Positions 48,901 through 60,800 of a stretch of 64,000 nt of DNA are shown piece after piece. The stretch lies in NCBI GenBank assembly GCA_948567375.1, contig OX419755.1, forward strand, positions 60,523,945 to 60,587,944, given 5' to 3'. The stretch is from Lunularia cruciata (Eukaryota; Streptophyta; Marchantiopsida; Lunulariales; Lunulariaceae). The translations under genes were made by a program, and so were the position numbers. Within the stretch, counting starts at the first letter, position 1. Every line of letters begins with the position of its first letter. The notes beneath the pieces were generated by a model. That model did no database searches. It was not told where the DNA came from and saw only the letters and a program-made list of their open reading frames with translations.

Positions 48901-51900
48901 GCAGAATATCTTCTCCAACTTTCAGATCAGAAAGAAATCACAACGAATCGATTCTCATTCATGATGCACTTATGGGTTCCTTCACTTTTTGACGTGCTTA
49001 AAGCCGCACATTCCTGTGCCTTAGTCGTGTGCCTTCTATTATTTTCCAGAAATTACAGAAAGATGAGATGGAACATCTGCAGCAGGTGAAGAACTTACCT
49101 TATCATGACTTGGGAAAGCAACCTGAGTGGCGGTCAACAGATCTGCGAGTAGATTTGAAAGGTAAGGTTCCATCAAACAATCAAACCAGGGAAACTTCGA
49201 ACTAGTTTTCCCCTGCCCTATGTAAGTGTCGCATATAAACAGGTTAAGTTGAATAGATTCTCCAAAGGAGTCCGAGGAATCTTGATCTCGGCGTCGAGCC
49301 TTTGGACGGACAGAATGGAAGAAAACACTTGCTAATGAGACGTGTATGGCCGACATTCATGACTTACGTTGGAGGGCGATCATGGCCTGGTGACGGACAT
49401 CTTCATGGAAGTAACCTGCATGTTTCTTCAAGACTTTAAGAGTATCTTCCATGTATCTGCAATTCAGTTAAGAAGCACATACATGGGCACAACATATTCG
49501 TGTCAGTGTCCATCCGCTGTGGATTTCCGTGCTACCCTGGACTAATGTCCTCTAGCTGTCACTTCTCAAGAGATTATGGCGTTCAATGTGTAACTTTAGA
49601 TTATCTCCTAAATATTCGAATCTCAGCCCAGCAAGATCCTTGAAAGTGTGTGGTGGTCAAGGATACGGCATGAAAGCCTGCTTCGTATGCAGAGCGAATA
49701 GACCAAGGGCCTGGGTTGCAGCTGCTTTTTCATCCAGGACACCTGTTCTCACACTGATATTCCGAACTCGTTTGTTATCTGATTCATGCTCATCGTCAGA
49801 TGACAATCCACCGAGGCCATTGGACATATCGCCTTCATCATCAGAATCGCCAAAATCCAGTGCTGTCCCGTCATCCAAGTTGCAAGACGCCAATGCCAAT
49901 GGAACCATCCGATGAAGATACTGGATTCCAGATTAGTCAGGAAGAAACCAAGATCAGTGGTGCAAGTTTCCAGCATATTTCTCTTCTATGCAGACTTCCA
50001 ACAGTTACCACACTCCAACTTATAGTTCATCAGCCTTCACTGCTTAAGCTAACCTTTCTCCACAAAGGACCGATTTGAGGGCACCCTATCACTGAATCTA
50101 ATGTAACTAGATTTGCTCCATTATTCACAACTTGAGAGGTTCTACAAACTCGAAACATAAAATATTGCAAGAGAAACAAAATGTCATCAAACAAACTTCA
50201 AAAGGATCAAAATTTGGAGATCAACGAAGTTTAAACTAATGATGAATTCGAGAATAAGACTTACTGGCACCAAGGCTTCTTCCAAAATTTCCGCCACGTT
50301 ACTGAAGAATCCATGAGAATACTCTCTCAATTCGCTAAAATCTAATGCGAATCCCTGTGAAATTCACATCACAAGTTGAGTACAGGAACTTGACACGAAG
50401 CAGAGTCCGTCAGAGCTTTCATCCATTAAGGTAACACTTTCTAGGCTCGATAGCGACATCATCACCTATATCAAGTGATAAAAGCATGGACAGCAACAGA
50501 ACACCACCCACAAAGGAGGTCTACACGATCCGAGTCAATTGTATGTGTGCACAGATTTACACACCCTAATGGCAGCCTCGATAAAATCTGGAAGTACAGG
50601 CTCTATATAGGGCCTTCCAACTGCCAAGCCAACGATTCCCACAAGTTCGGTTGCACGAGCACGCACAGGGAGGTCCTCGTCTTTGGTGCTGACCATGAAC
50701 GTCTGCAGAATCTGGAGGACTCGCTCCGTATACGGCACAAATGACAACTCGGCTGCTGCAGCAGCTGATCCTATTGCAGACTGCATTCAACGCAAATGAT
50801 TAGCTGCTGAAAATTGCAGTTCCAGGAAGCATGTCTAATGACTTCTCAGTAAGATTTCATCGAGAGCATTCATTTCTCAGTTCTAACCCTTGTATAGAAA
50901 GATCCGCTGACCAACGAGCCTCACATAAAGAGTTGCAAGAACCTTCATCAGACTACAGGACGGTGATGTCTTCCAGGTAGTCGATGCATACGACATTAAA
51001 TAGGGCTCACGGGTTTGATTTTCATTCTCTATTTATTTATATATTTAGAGAGAGGACCCAAATTTACATAAAAGCTTCAAATTCTGATCGTGTCCATCAT
51101 GCTTAACTAGAAAAGACTTTCCAGGACGTTCTTTCTGATTAAATAGGAAAAACATTGTAGGAAGTGCTTCCTGAAACGGCGACTTACCATGCAGGTTTCC
51201 TGGAGATCACGACGATTGCTCTGCAGCGCTTCCAATAACTTCTCCATCAAGAGCCCAAGATAAGGAAGAATCTCTTCTTTGAGATTTTCGCAGAAGGCAG
51301 CTAAAGCATAGTATGCTTTTTCCTACAAACCAAATGAGGGAAACATCAGAGTTATGGAATAACCCCATTTCGGGACCAAGGTTGAGAAGGAGGAATTAGT
51401 ACAAGGTAGAAAGAATGTTCAGCAGGATTGATTTGAGCAGATCAATCCTACAGGCCAACAGATCCAGTTGAAAGCAGCCCGAGCTGTGTAAGGGAACTTA
51501 TCCAGGCCAGATCTGCCATCAGGAATCACCCAGATTATTTCTAAAACCCTTGAGTGTCATCCTAGTCTAGACAATTCAAATGGCTTGCAACTGAAAACTT
51601 GAACTTCCTATCTTGTGCTAGGAATAAACTTACATTGCAACTGGATTTGATATTCCATTTTGACATCCTTAATATAGTACGAGTCTTTGGTTCCCAGGAA
51701 ATGAAACTAGAACGTGAAAGGAAACTTCAAGTCAAGCAACATGCTGCTACTCGGGTGCGTATACTTACTTGTACTTTAGGTGACGAGTCATTCAGGACAG
51801 AAAAGATACGGGGAAGAACCCGCTCGTAATGCTCCACGATCTCAGGTTGCAGGTGTTCAGCAAATTGCCCAAGGGCAAAACTCGCAGCCCCTCTTACGAG

Positions 51901-54900
51901 CTGCTCACTGTCCGTCAGAGCTTCAAGTACTAATGGCAAAACAGCCTCAAGCTTGCTCTTCATCACTTCGTAGCAACCTTCTGAGATGACGCCTAAGGAC
52001 ATTATGGCGGCTTCTCGCCAATTGCAATCAGGGTTTTGAAAGTTATTGACAGCAAAAGCAAGAACAGGTGGAAATACGTGCTTCTTTGGGAGACTCATTG
52101 CCATGGTATCCAAAACTTCGGCAGCAGCTCTATCAGAAGAAACCTCATCCTCGCTGTTTCTGGCATCCGGCTCAGCCAGGATTGGACACATGACTGTCAA
52201 AATTGAGGGTACTAACTTGTGCTTCACCAAAGTTTTGGGTTTATACTTGGCCAGCCAGGACACGATCTGAATGGCCTGCAAAGAGAGTATGAATCAATAG
52301 ACTAAGCATCAGTCTCGCACTCAATCAGGTGATCATAAACACAACTGTTAAGTATAAGTGCAAACCTCTCCATATGCAGAAGGATCACAGATGCGACCAA
52401 AACGAACAACAGATCTTGATAACCAAACTAAACAAAACGTACCTGATATCGTGTATTGGAATCTAGAGACTTGTTTGAACAAACTTCCAGAGCAAACTGG
52501 ACAATGATTGGGATTGTGGGACCCAGCAGCGGGGCAGGGGATTCCACGAGCTCATCAAATATTTCAAATGCTAGAATGGCAACGTCCTCGTCACCACTCT
52601 CTAAACAAGAGCGAGAAACATTCAAAATAGGTGGAATAAGCTCCCGGAACATAATCTGCACAAATCAGAAGTTTCGTCTTAGTTCCATTTACCTTTCTAC
52701 TCCAGCCTGAAAGCTCAAATTCCCCGTAAATACTTTACACTGCCTTGCCAAACAGACGCTTCCCTCGGTATTTTCCAACTTCTTCCAAATATACGCGGTC
52801 AACTGACAGTAGTCTGTGTAACAGCTTGGTGGTCACCAATTCAAGCTCAAAACCAAATCCGATAAGCAGCTAAGTTCCATAAAAAGGTTTTGGGAGTTGA
52901 TGGTGGACTTCCTAAAGATTTGATAGGTCCCCTGACTTACAACTTCTTCTTCAGTTTGAATATAGCCTACGAGAGCTCCAACTGCCCTACACCACACAAA
53001 TCGGGCAAGTGCACATGAATCAAACTCAGTTCCGCTATAGCTACCGCAAACAACTTTATGTCCGCGGAGCACGCCAAAGTCAACGATCAAAAGATGGCAC
53101 GCAGTCCTGGCAATGAGCAGGATATCCGGATTCATGTGGCTGGGAACTCCCCTTCCATCCACACCGCGTGGATGCTTACCATGATCAAGAGGTCTCAGAG
53201 CATATAAATTGAATATTACTTAGCGAGCAAGAGCCCGCACAGTTTACCAACTACAAGAACTGTAGGTAACCCCAGTATAAACTTGAACAGTTACCTGCAC
53301 ATTTGAACTTGCAGATATCTGTGGATACGCAGTTTTTATCGGGATATTCACTAATGTTTACCTTGTTCTTTCCTTGTGTCAAATCAGTTAACACGCAGAG
53401 CATAGCACATGTCCGGGCAGACAAAGGAGGGACAAGATCCAGGGCAAAGAGACGAGAGGGCTTCTTACTTTAAGGCAGCCACCCTAACCCTGTTGCTTTG
53501 CTGATCGTTCAGACCATTCACGAAAACAGATTGAAGAGTGCTGAAGTGTGGGCGAAGGACATCCCCTATGGTCTCCGTTAACGAGCTAAACAATATCAAC
53601 GCCACCTGTATAGATCAAGAAACAAAAGTACCGTTAGATAGACGGCCCAATTTGACTTATCTCACGGCTTCACTTTACCAATATTTCTCACCCACACCTT
53701 CAACATCCACTCACCAGTTCGGAGTTCCCTTAAACCAATCAACTATATGAGCACTTCAGGTGTATTAGTCTTCATTGGACTGAAATTAATGGCAGAATGG
53801 CAAATACGAGTAAGATCGTATCAAACAGAGTTCTTCACATACCATCAGGTGGCCACTCCTTCGACCGTCTATTTAAGCAGCTTGAGCATCGATGGTAAAA
53901 GGGAGCCGGTCGTAGAATTTCCTATAGCAGAGTTTGCAAACGGACGCGGTGCTGCTACATGTTGGTTTCTATGCGGAATTCTTTCCAGATCGAATTTTCA
54001 GTTCAGGGGAGGAGGGGAGTTTCCGCAACAAACTTAGTGGTTCTTGTAGCAGATTAAACTTGGATGCTTCCTAACCCTCGTCCCTTTAACCTTTTCCATC
54101 AGTTGCAATTCTTTTAATGGATGTCAAAGACACCACTATGCACCTCTATGCATCCACTCATAACTCTCCACACCAGATGACTACCTCCACACTTATCCTG
54201 GTCCAAACACCCCCGCGTTTAGAGTGTCTTTCTTGTGATCCTGGTGCCGTTTAGAATAATACTCCGATTTCATGTAACTCAAATTTCGTGCAGAGGAGTA
54301 AGTGATCTGTTTTAACAATTCATAAATGGACGTACATCAGAAGCAAAATTGGGAGTACTCACTTCTCTATGGTCTTCCTGCGCGCTTTGCGTACATTGAA
54401 ACAAAAAGGGAAGCAGCTCTGGCCATTCTCCAGCTGGAACCGCATGCTTAGCAATGACACTCACCACATTGGCACTTGCTCGTCGAACTGGTTGACTGAT
54501 ATCGGAACAAAAGTTCACAAAATCAATAACTTAAGAAATACATAAATCTAACGTGAGCCTAATTACTCATGTTTCACCAAAAAAGTCAGGTTTCAAAACT
54601 TGCTCGCTCGTCATAATATAAGGCTGTCAGAGTTGGATGGCGGCACATCTGGAATGCATTATGGAAATGACGTTAGATCCACTGGGGGAATTAATAGTAT
54701 AAGGGACATAAGGCAATCATACACTGGATCCGCAGTAACGCTTTCTAAGAGGATTGATTTTGCCGAGTTTTTCGCTTCTGCTGGTAGCCTCATCCAATGT
54801 CCCGTAACCTTCTTGCGCAAGATGACTGCTGCAAGTTGACGCACATTAGGAGCCTGTGCGGTTCGAATATGGTGAAGAAGCGCAGGCACAATTTGTGCAT

Positions 54901-54994
54901 CTTTTGACAACTTGCGGATTTGCTCCTCAGCGGCTTTGCGCGCATCGTTGTCTGGCACCAAGAACTGCAACAGCAAAAACTCGAGCTGATCCAT
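45952..54994 (-). CDS. IMB4: Importin-4-like beta-karyopherin (IMB4 type)
   Basis: Twenty exons join in phase to 1053 aa (Arabidopsis IMB4 about 1048): 54994-54723, 54495-54363, 53605-53469, 52986-52941, 52655-52443, 52275-51769, 51322-51188, 50780-50565, 50354-50265, 49920-49667, 49456-49368, 49142-49099, 48779-48749, 48629-48507, 48248-48028, 47212-47117, 46996-46884, 46774-46639, 46449-46345, 46152-45952. A HEAT-repeat nuclear import receptor that binds Ran-GTP; human and yeast relatives carry ribosomal proteins and histones. Visible: start MDQLEFLLLQFLVPDNDARK; the importin-beta N-terminal Ran-binding region (about 18-70, NVRQLAAVILRKKVTGHW); VRRASANVVSVIAKHAVPAG; EDVAILAFEIFDELVESPAP; VRGAASFALGQFAEHLQPE; two acidic loops (about 598-632 and 786-801); RVRNISVRTGVLDEKAAAT; and the end PQEASALGAVMAQH. 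Length and motifs point to a working gene. Exon 13 is only 31 nt. Confidence 0.95.
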
Positions 54995-55330
54995 CGAGGT
55001 CAGCTACGAGACCACACCCTCCGTCCTCTCACGTTGCCACTCCCCAAAACTTGAAGCAAATTCTTACACAACTGCAGAGAACAGGAAAGCAATTTCTCTC
55101 TCGCTGGCGCCTCTGGAGTCTCGGTACTGTGAAGAAGAAAGTTCTCTTTTCTTGACTACCGGCATCACCCGGGCGCTCCTCCGAAGAGAAGAGTACTCTC
55201 GCCCGAGCTACCGGTAGTACCGGTTTCCACAGTTCCAACCTCGCCGCCGGGAAGCTGTTTTGCTGATGCTTCCCGGCCTGTATGCTGGGGTTTAGGCACC
55301 TCCTCCCAGCCTTTGCCCTAAAAGAGCATA
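54995..55330. promoter_or_regulatory. Upstream region of the importin gene
   Basis: A moderately GC-rich flank with short inverted words (ctaccggtagtaccgg near 55208-55223; cttcccggc near 55268). Position suggests 5' untranslated region and promoter; no TATA box stands out. Confidence 0.35.
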
Positions 55331-55570
55331 AATTAATTCAGATTTTTCAGCATCCCTCATAACACCAGATGTCTGCGACCTTTTAACAACATGGTATGGG
55401 CAACGTTTCTTCGGCCCATTCATGCGCCACTTGTTGACAAGTGGTCTCTCCCCCATTCATTCATCATTCCATCTGAAGATCTTCTTATATATTTAAATCG
55501 TTATACGACTTTCTTGTCATAAAGCATCATGAAAACTCGTCATAAAAAGCAGTTCCTTCATCTCTACACG

Positions 55571-55660
55571 GAGGATAACCAGATAACAAGGTCGAAGACC
55601 CATCAAACCAAACAAAGATAAAACCTAAAGGGTAAAATTAAGCTAAGTCTCAATATAGCA
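55571..55660 (-). repeat. Dispersed repeat family, copy L
   Basis: Diverged minus-strand copy: gagacttagcttaatttta, gtttggtttgatgggtcttc, ttatctggttatcctcc. Confidence 0.65.
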
Positions 55661-57400
55661 TTGCAGCATGGAATGAGAATCGGTTTGATTGCATTTAGCA
55701 TGTCTTACATAAATTGCACTAGCCAATTTTCTATCTAGAGAAATGGATATTACTCTATTAATGTGTGAAGGAAATTCAAAATAAGGAAGTAAAATTGATC
55801 CACCTTATTCAATGTCATACGGTCAAATGTCATTTAGTTCCATATAATAGTTCCAAGACTACAAGGAAAAAAAGACTTTGTTATACTTTCGGACTTTAGT
55901 TGCTATCTATTCCGCTCGGGGGAGATTACCCATCCTCCTCGGACAAGATCACTAGATCTAGAACTAATCCAAAAACATCATCGGAGATCAAGATCTAGTA
56001 ATATCTTGACATATATTTATAAGACCAAAATTATTTATTGTAATATTTTTTTGTTTTTATTCTACTTTTTTATTGAAAAATTAGTTATAAATTTTCATAT
56101 TAAGAGCTTCTTAATTAATATAAATATCTCATTTTTTACTTGGCAATTTTTTTCTTTATGGGTGTGGTTGATTTGTAGTATAACATTAAAAAATCCATTT
56201 CTATTTCTCATTCATTTCATTAATATGCTAATTCTTATTTTCTTCAAATAGCTATTGGATTTATAAATTCATGATCATTTAAGTCACCCATCCTACATCT
56301 CAACAATAGCACATATAATTCAAAGAAGTCTAAACTATTGTTAGTATTTTCTATGCATTTGATGTCTATGTCATTTCATATATTGTAGTACTTGTTCTTT
56401 CTTTCTAAAGTTCTTTAGTACAGTTCTTGAAATCTAAAGTTTGTATCTAATGAGAACAGTTATCCTGAGAATTGAATTTACTTGATATTGACTTTTAACT
56501 CGATCTATTTTTCTTACAAATTTAGATCTTATAATCTATAAGACTTACTCATTAAATCAACATAACAGAAAATAAATGAAACCTTTTTTCTTTTGAATAT
56601 AAACTGAATACACTTCTTTAAATAAGTCATTATATATACTCTCATTGTAGTTAAATATATATTAAATATGTTAGGTGTATTGAAATTACCAAAATTAAGT
56701 TTAAATTAGTCATCTAATAACAAATTGAAAATAAAATTTATCATGATTCTTAACAATATATCCAAGCTTTATGTACATAGTAATCATTTCATATTACATA
56801 TCATTAACATGCAAGTCTTGTATTTTCTAGATAATGAAATATTCATACTTACACATCTACACATATATTTGTGGTAGAAGTGTAAGTAGTTATATAATAT
56901 AGCCAATTACAAATATAGTGTAAGCTAGTCTAAATGAAGAACAAAAAGGCAGACTGCTTAGCAAACAATAATTACACATAAGATATATGAGCTATGCAAG
57001 TAGTAAGGTCTACAAACTATTGGAGCATCCAAAGAAGCATCACCTAGTCTGATTGCTCTCGTATGGATTGCACCGGCCAATGTTCTCTATAAAGAAATGG
57101 ACTTATGTTGTCTAAAGTATGCTACAAAGTATGAGTGAGAGTGGTACCCCTTGATCTCTAATATGATAAGCTCTTTTGCACTCCCTAACAAATGTGTTGA
57201 ACACCATGACCATCACTCCATATAACTCCAAGGCTAGAGGAACAAAGAGATGACCTCACTGCATACTCCTATACTTAAAGACCTTATGTGTTGTTGCTCC
57301 ACACACCTTCCATCCAAGGGGATGAGTTATCCAAAATTGCATCATGCATAAGATTTGTAATTACAACATCTACCATTATCACCTAATCATCTCAAGCCAA
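55661..57400. other. AT-rich DNA, nothing recognised
   Basis: AT content rises sharply at about 56000. Only chance open frames are present. Confidence 0.6.
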
Positions 57401-60400
57401 GTACAATTCTACTTTGGCACCCATCATCTACAACACTCCCTCCAAGCCAAATAGCCACTCTCTCATGCCATAGCAAACACTATATACTTGATTGCACCAC
57501 GTATAGCTTTCCTTTGTCCTCCAAAAGAACACAATGCCATATGGAGCATTGTTGCATCTTGTGTGGAACTACATTCACAAAACTAATAAAGATGCAGATA
57601 GGTAGACCAAACCTAGATAGAACCTCATCATTATAAATAAGGTAGCAGGTGTGTCAAAATGCTCTAATGCACAATAAAGCTAGGATCCAAGAGCTTGCAT
57701 CCTTGCTAGAGTAAGAAAAAATACATCTATAGTGGTCCAAGGAATGGACAAGTCAATTAAGAAAGAATGTAGCATATGGTGATATTATTGCTCTATCAAG
57801 AAAGATTGTAAACATTTGGTCCAATCTGATGGTAGTAAAGCAAAGGAGAGAAGGTCCTCTTGTGCCCATGCAAATAGCCATTTCTTGTCTATTGCAATAA
57901 CATCTAGGAAGAAAAGGATCCCTCTTCTATCTTAGTCAAATATGTCTCCAAAATAAGCCTATCTACAATCACAAAATGGGAAGAAAGTAAGGGTGCCAAG
58001 AAAGCCCAACAACCAAAAAATGCTAGGGCGGTTTCTCCCCCATAGGTAATATACCTACTCCTCTGCATGAGATTGGTAGAGATGTTTATCTACATGCCGA
58101 GTCCATTAATCAAACACTCAAATGTCCATGGTTTGATGATATCACCAAATGTCTTCCTATCAAAAGCTTTAAGACGTGATAGGAATGTCAAGGAAGGTGG
58201 AATTGTACAAAGAAGGTAAGTAGATTGACATGCAATGTTGTTGGAGAGTATACCAAATGCCACCTATGGATCTCCTAGTAGAGAAAGGTCATCCACATTG
58301 AGAATATCTTTTGCAAGGGCAATGTATAAGAAGCGTGTGACAAAATCCTTGGATCCTGTTAGCACTCCCAGAATATGTAGTTTGTTTGTGATGTGATACA
58401 TCCCTTTGTAAGCTCAAGGTGTGGAGTGATAATTGAATTGGACCATGCTCTACACTTTGACACCTCAATTCTCAAGCCTACAATATGCAGCTTAGTAGTC
58501 AAGTGATCAAAGGCCTACCCAATCTGATCTATGTGGCTTGCAATATGTGTATCATTTTCCAATGATGGAAATATATAGCCTAGCATGATGTAAATTTATG
58601 AGGACAAGAGAAACCTCAAGAGAAAAACAAGGTTTCATTCCTCAATACTCCAATGCCCCAAAGGAGCATCTTATATTTATTATATAGCAAAGAGGATTCC
58701 CACAAAGGAAGTGACACCCTTGGACTAAATACATGGATTGGTGCATGTCAACAAGCTCCGCCCTTAGATTAGTTTCATGGATTGGTGATATGTCAATCCT
58801 TGTCTTATTTTTTTGGTCAAACAAGTTTGACCCAAGGGAATCTTTGGAGAATTTTCTTGTATGAAGCTCAACAACATGGGTGAGGTATCATTGGAAAGAC
58901 CTTGATGTGACAAACTCAAGAGAAAAGATGATGCCTTTTCACACAAGGAGGAAGATTCTATTTTTTGGAGCGTCCAAACTCTTTTGTTTAGGCTTTCCAA
59001 ATTGGCTCTAAATTTTTCATGGTGTTTTTGGCCTCTACCTCATTAGTGAAAGTACTCTTTTGGTGACACCTCTATTTAATCTACTTAGAACATTCAATAT
59101 AACATCCCTACAAATATTACCAAACTCATTTCCACCTCTAGATAATTTGTCTAACTAATGGTATTACATGTGGCAAACATAAAAGATAAGAGAGCTTTAA
59201 AGTGAGCCATGGCAAATAAAGATCCCCCTAAAGGATGTCCTTTTTGTGTACCAATAACTAACTCCAAGACACTGACTCTCTCCTATGACAAACCATGTTG
59301 GTAGTTAAGAGAAGTAGGAGAGCTATAGAATGGTTGCACTAAAAGAATAAGACTTCCCAAGAATCCACTAGCCTCCCTAAGCTCTCTAAGATGGATGCAC
59401 AAGAGATGCTATTAAAAGCCTTTTCAACATCCACATGTAAGACAATGCACTTTGGATGGATATCTAAAAGTGTCTTGATGCCTAGAGATGTAGCTTCAAA
59501 ACCTCCAAGTGTAGCTACTCCAAATTGGACTAAGGTGCTATCAAAAGTGAGAACAATGTTGAAAGACAATGGTTCAACTAACCAAGCACAAAAAGATCTC
59601 TCCAATAGCAATTGGTCTAATAACTCTTGTGTCCTTTTCCATCACAAGAACTCAACTAGCACCCAATACCAAACTAGTTGACGTAAGAATACCTCCACTC
59701 ATTATTATTGCAACCTCCTAAAACAACTCCATAGATCCACTAGAATGATCATCTACCTAAAAGCAAATTCTAAGAGGCTCATGTACCATCCATGATAAGC
59801 CTCCCAGAAGGAGGCAAGAGGTAATGCACAATGCTTATGCAAAAAGCAATCTATCAAGACATAAAAGTTGCTTGAGCTTAAAATCTCAGACCTCTAAATG
59901 TACACTCTTTCCTACCATAGGATGTAGTGAGCATAAGGAAAAGATAATCTCATCAATGGGACTACCATAGACAAAGGATGTAACACTTGTGTTGCTCTAC
60001 TAAACTCTCTTGCTTGATCCAATGCCCTACACCTTCATAATCAAGTGGACTTTGTGGTATAATGTGGTAGAACCTATCTCCTAAAACATGCCATCCTAAT
60101 AGACTCCTCTTGTATTATAGCCCAATCCCTTGCTTGAAATTGATGAAATCTCACACCCACCTCTCTATGCTTGCACGTCCTCCTCTAGCATAACAAAGAA
60201 ACCATCAAGAGAGTAAGAGGAATAAGAACCATGCTAACTTATCCAAGGGATCACATGCCAAATGATTAAGTGGTAGGCAAAAAACTTGTCCAACTTCATC
60301 ATGGAATTTAAGGGGTAACTTGTGGAATAGATAAGGAAATAAAAAATTATTCTTAAATAACCCCAAAATCTAACTTGCCTAAGATGCTAACCACTTCTAT

Positions 60401-60800
60401 GACGCGATTGGTATCCTTTGGATGGTCAACAAAGAGACAAGGAAGCATGCATAATCCCAAGTGTCACTATTGTTAGTGTGGTTGTTTGTCTCATGTGAAC
60501 ATCTCAAGTGGCCCAATCATAGTCGTTGTGCATCTTTCCTGCATGGATCTTTACTACTTTTGAGGTAAAGCATTGATGACACATTGGTCCTTTTGTATCA
60601 CAAGCCGCTCTAGATAGCCTCACATAGGGAAGTGTAGCCATGGCTGACATAAGAATAATGATAGTAACACACAATACTTGTCTTTGTATCTCCCCATACA
60701 TGCAATACCACAACCCCTCCCATCCTAATTCACATGAATAAATGTCCTCTCTAAACCCTACAAACTAGAAACTCTTTTAAATTTTAATTCACATGTCAAA
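57400..60800 (-). mobile_element. Non-LTR retrotransposon (LINE) relic, split by an LTR insertion
   Basis: Reading leftwards from about 60250, blocks of one plant reverse-transcriptase family follow in order: an RWxxW-type N-region (60190-60000, with AREFSRATQVL); RT motifs at 59560-59430 (QFGVATLGGFEATSLG; VLHVDVEKAFNSIS carries the catalytic-Asp region); and GHPLGGSLFALAHFKAL at about 59270-59220, where His replaces the expected Asp (GDPLGG). After the LTR come IFPSLENDTHI (58580-58550), where an Asn stands for the first Asp of the catalytic ADDT, then VSKCRAWS, and further tail sequence with AFGILSNN near 58245. Stops and frameshifts are frequent, so it is dead. The outer limits are estimates. 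Confidence 0.75.
58589..59168 (-). repeat. Ty3/gypsy LTR inserted in the LINE relic
   Basis: A 580-bp LTR bounded by TG and CA (minus strand TGTAATACC to AAATTTACA), similar along most of its length to the LTR at 2332-3078, though shorter. No primer site or coding region adjoins it, so it is probably a solo LTR. The flanking LINE coding sequence resumes on the other side. Flanking duplications are not clear, pointing to an old insertion. Fossil. Confidence 0.8.

Noticed and set aside
49586-50078. Plus-strand open frames of 90-110 codons
   Set aside because: Antisense to importin exon 10; the Ser/Asp-rich pattern mirrors the acidic loop on the other strand.
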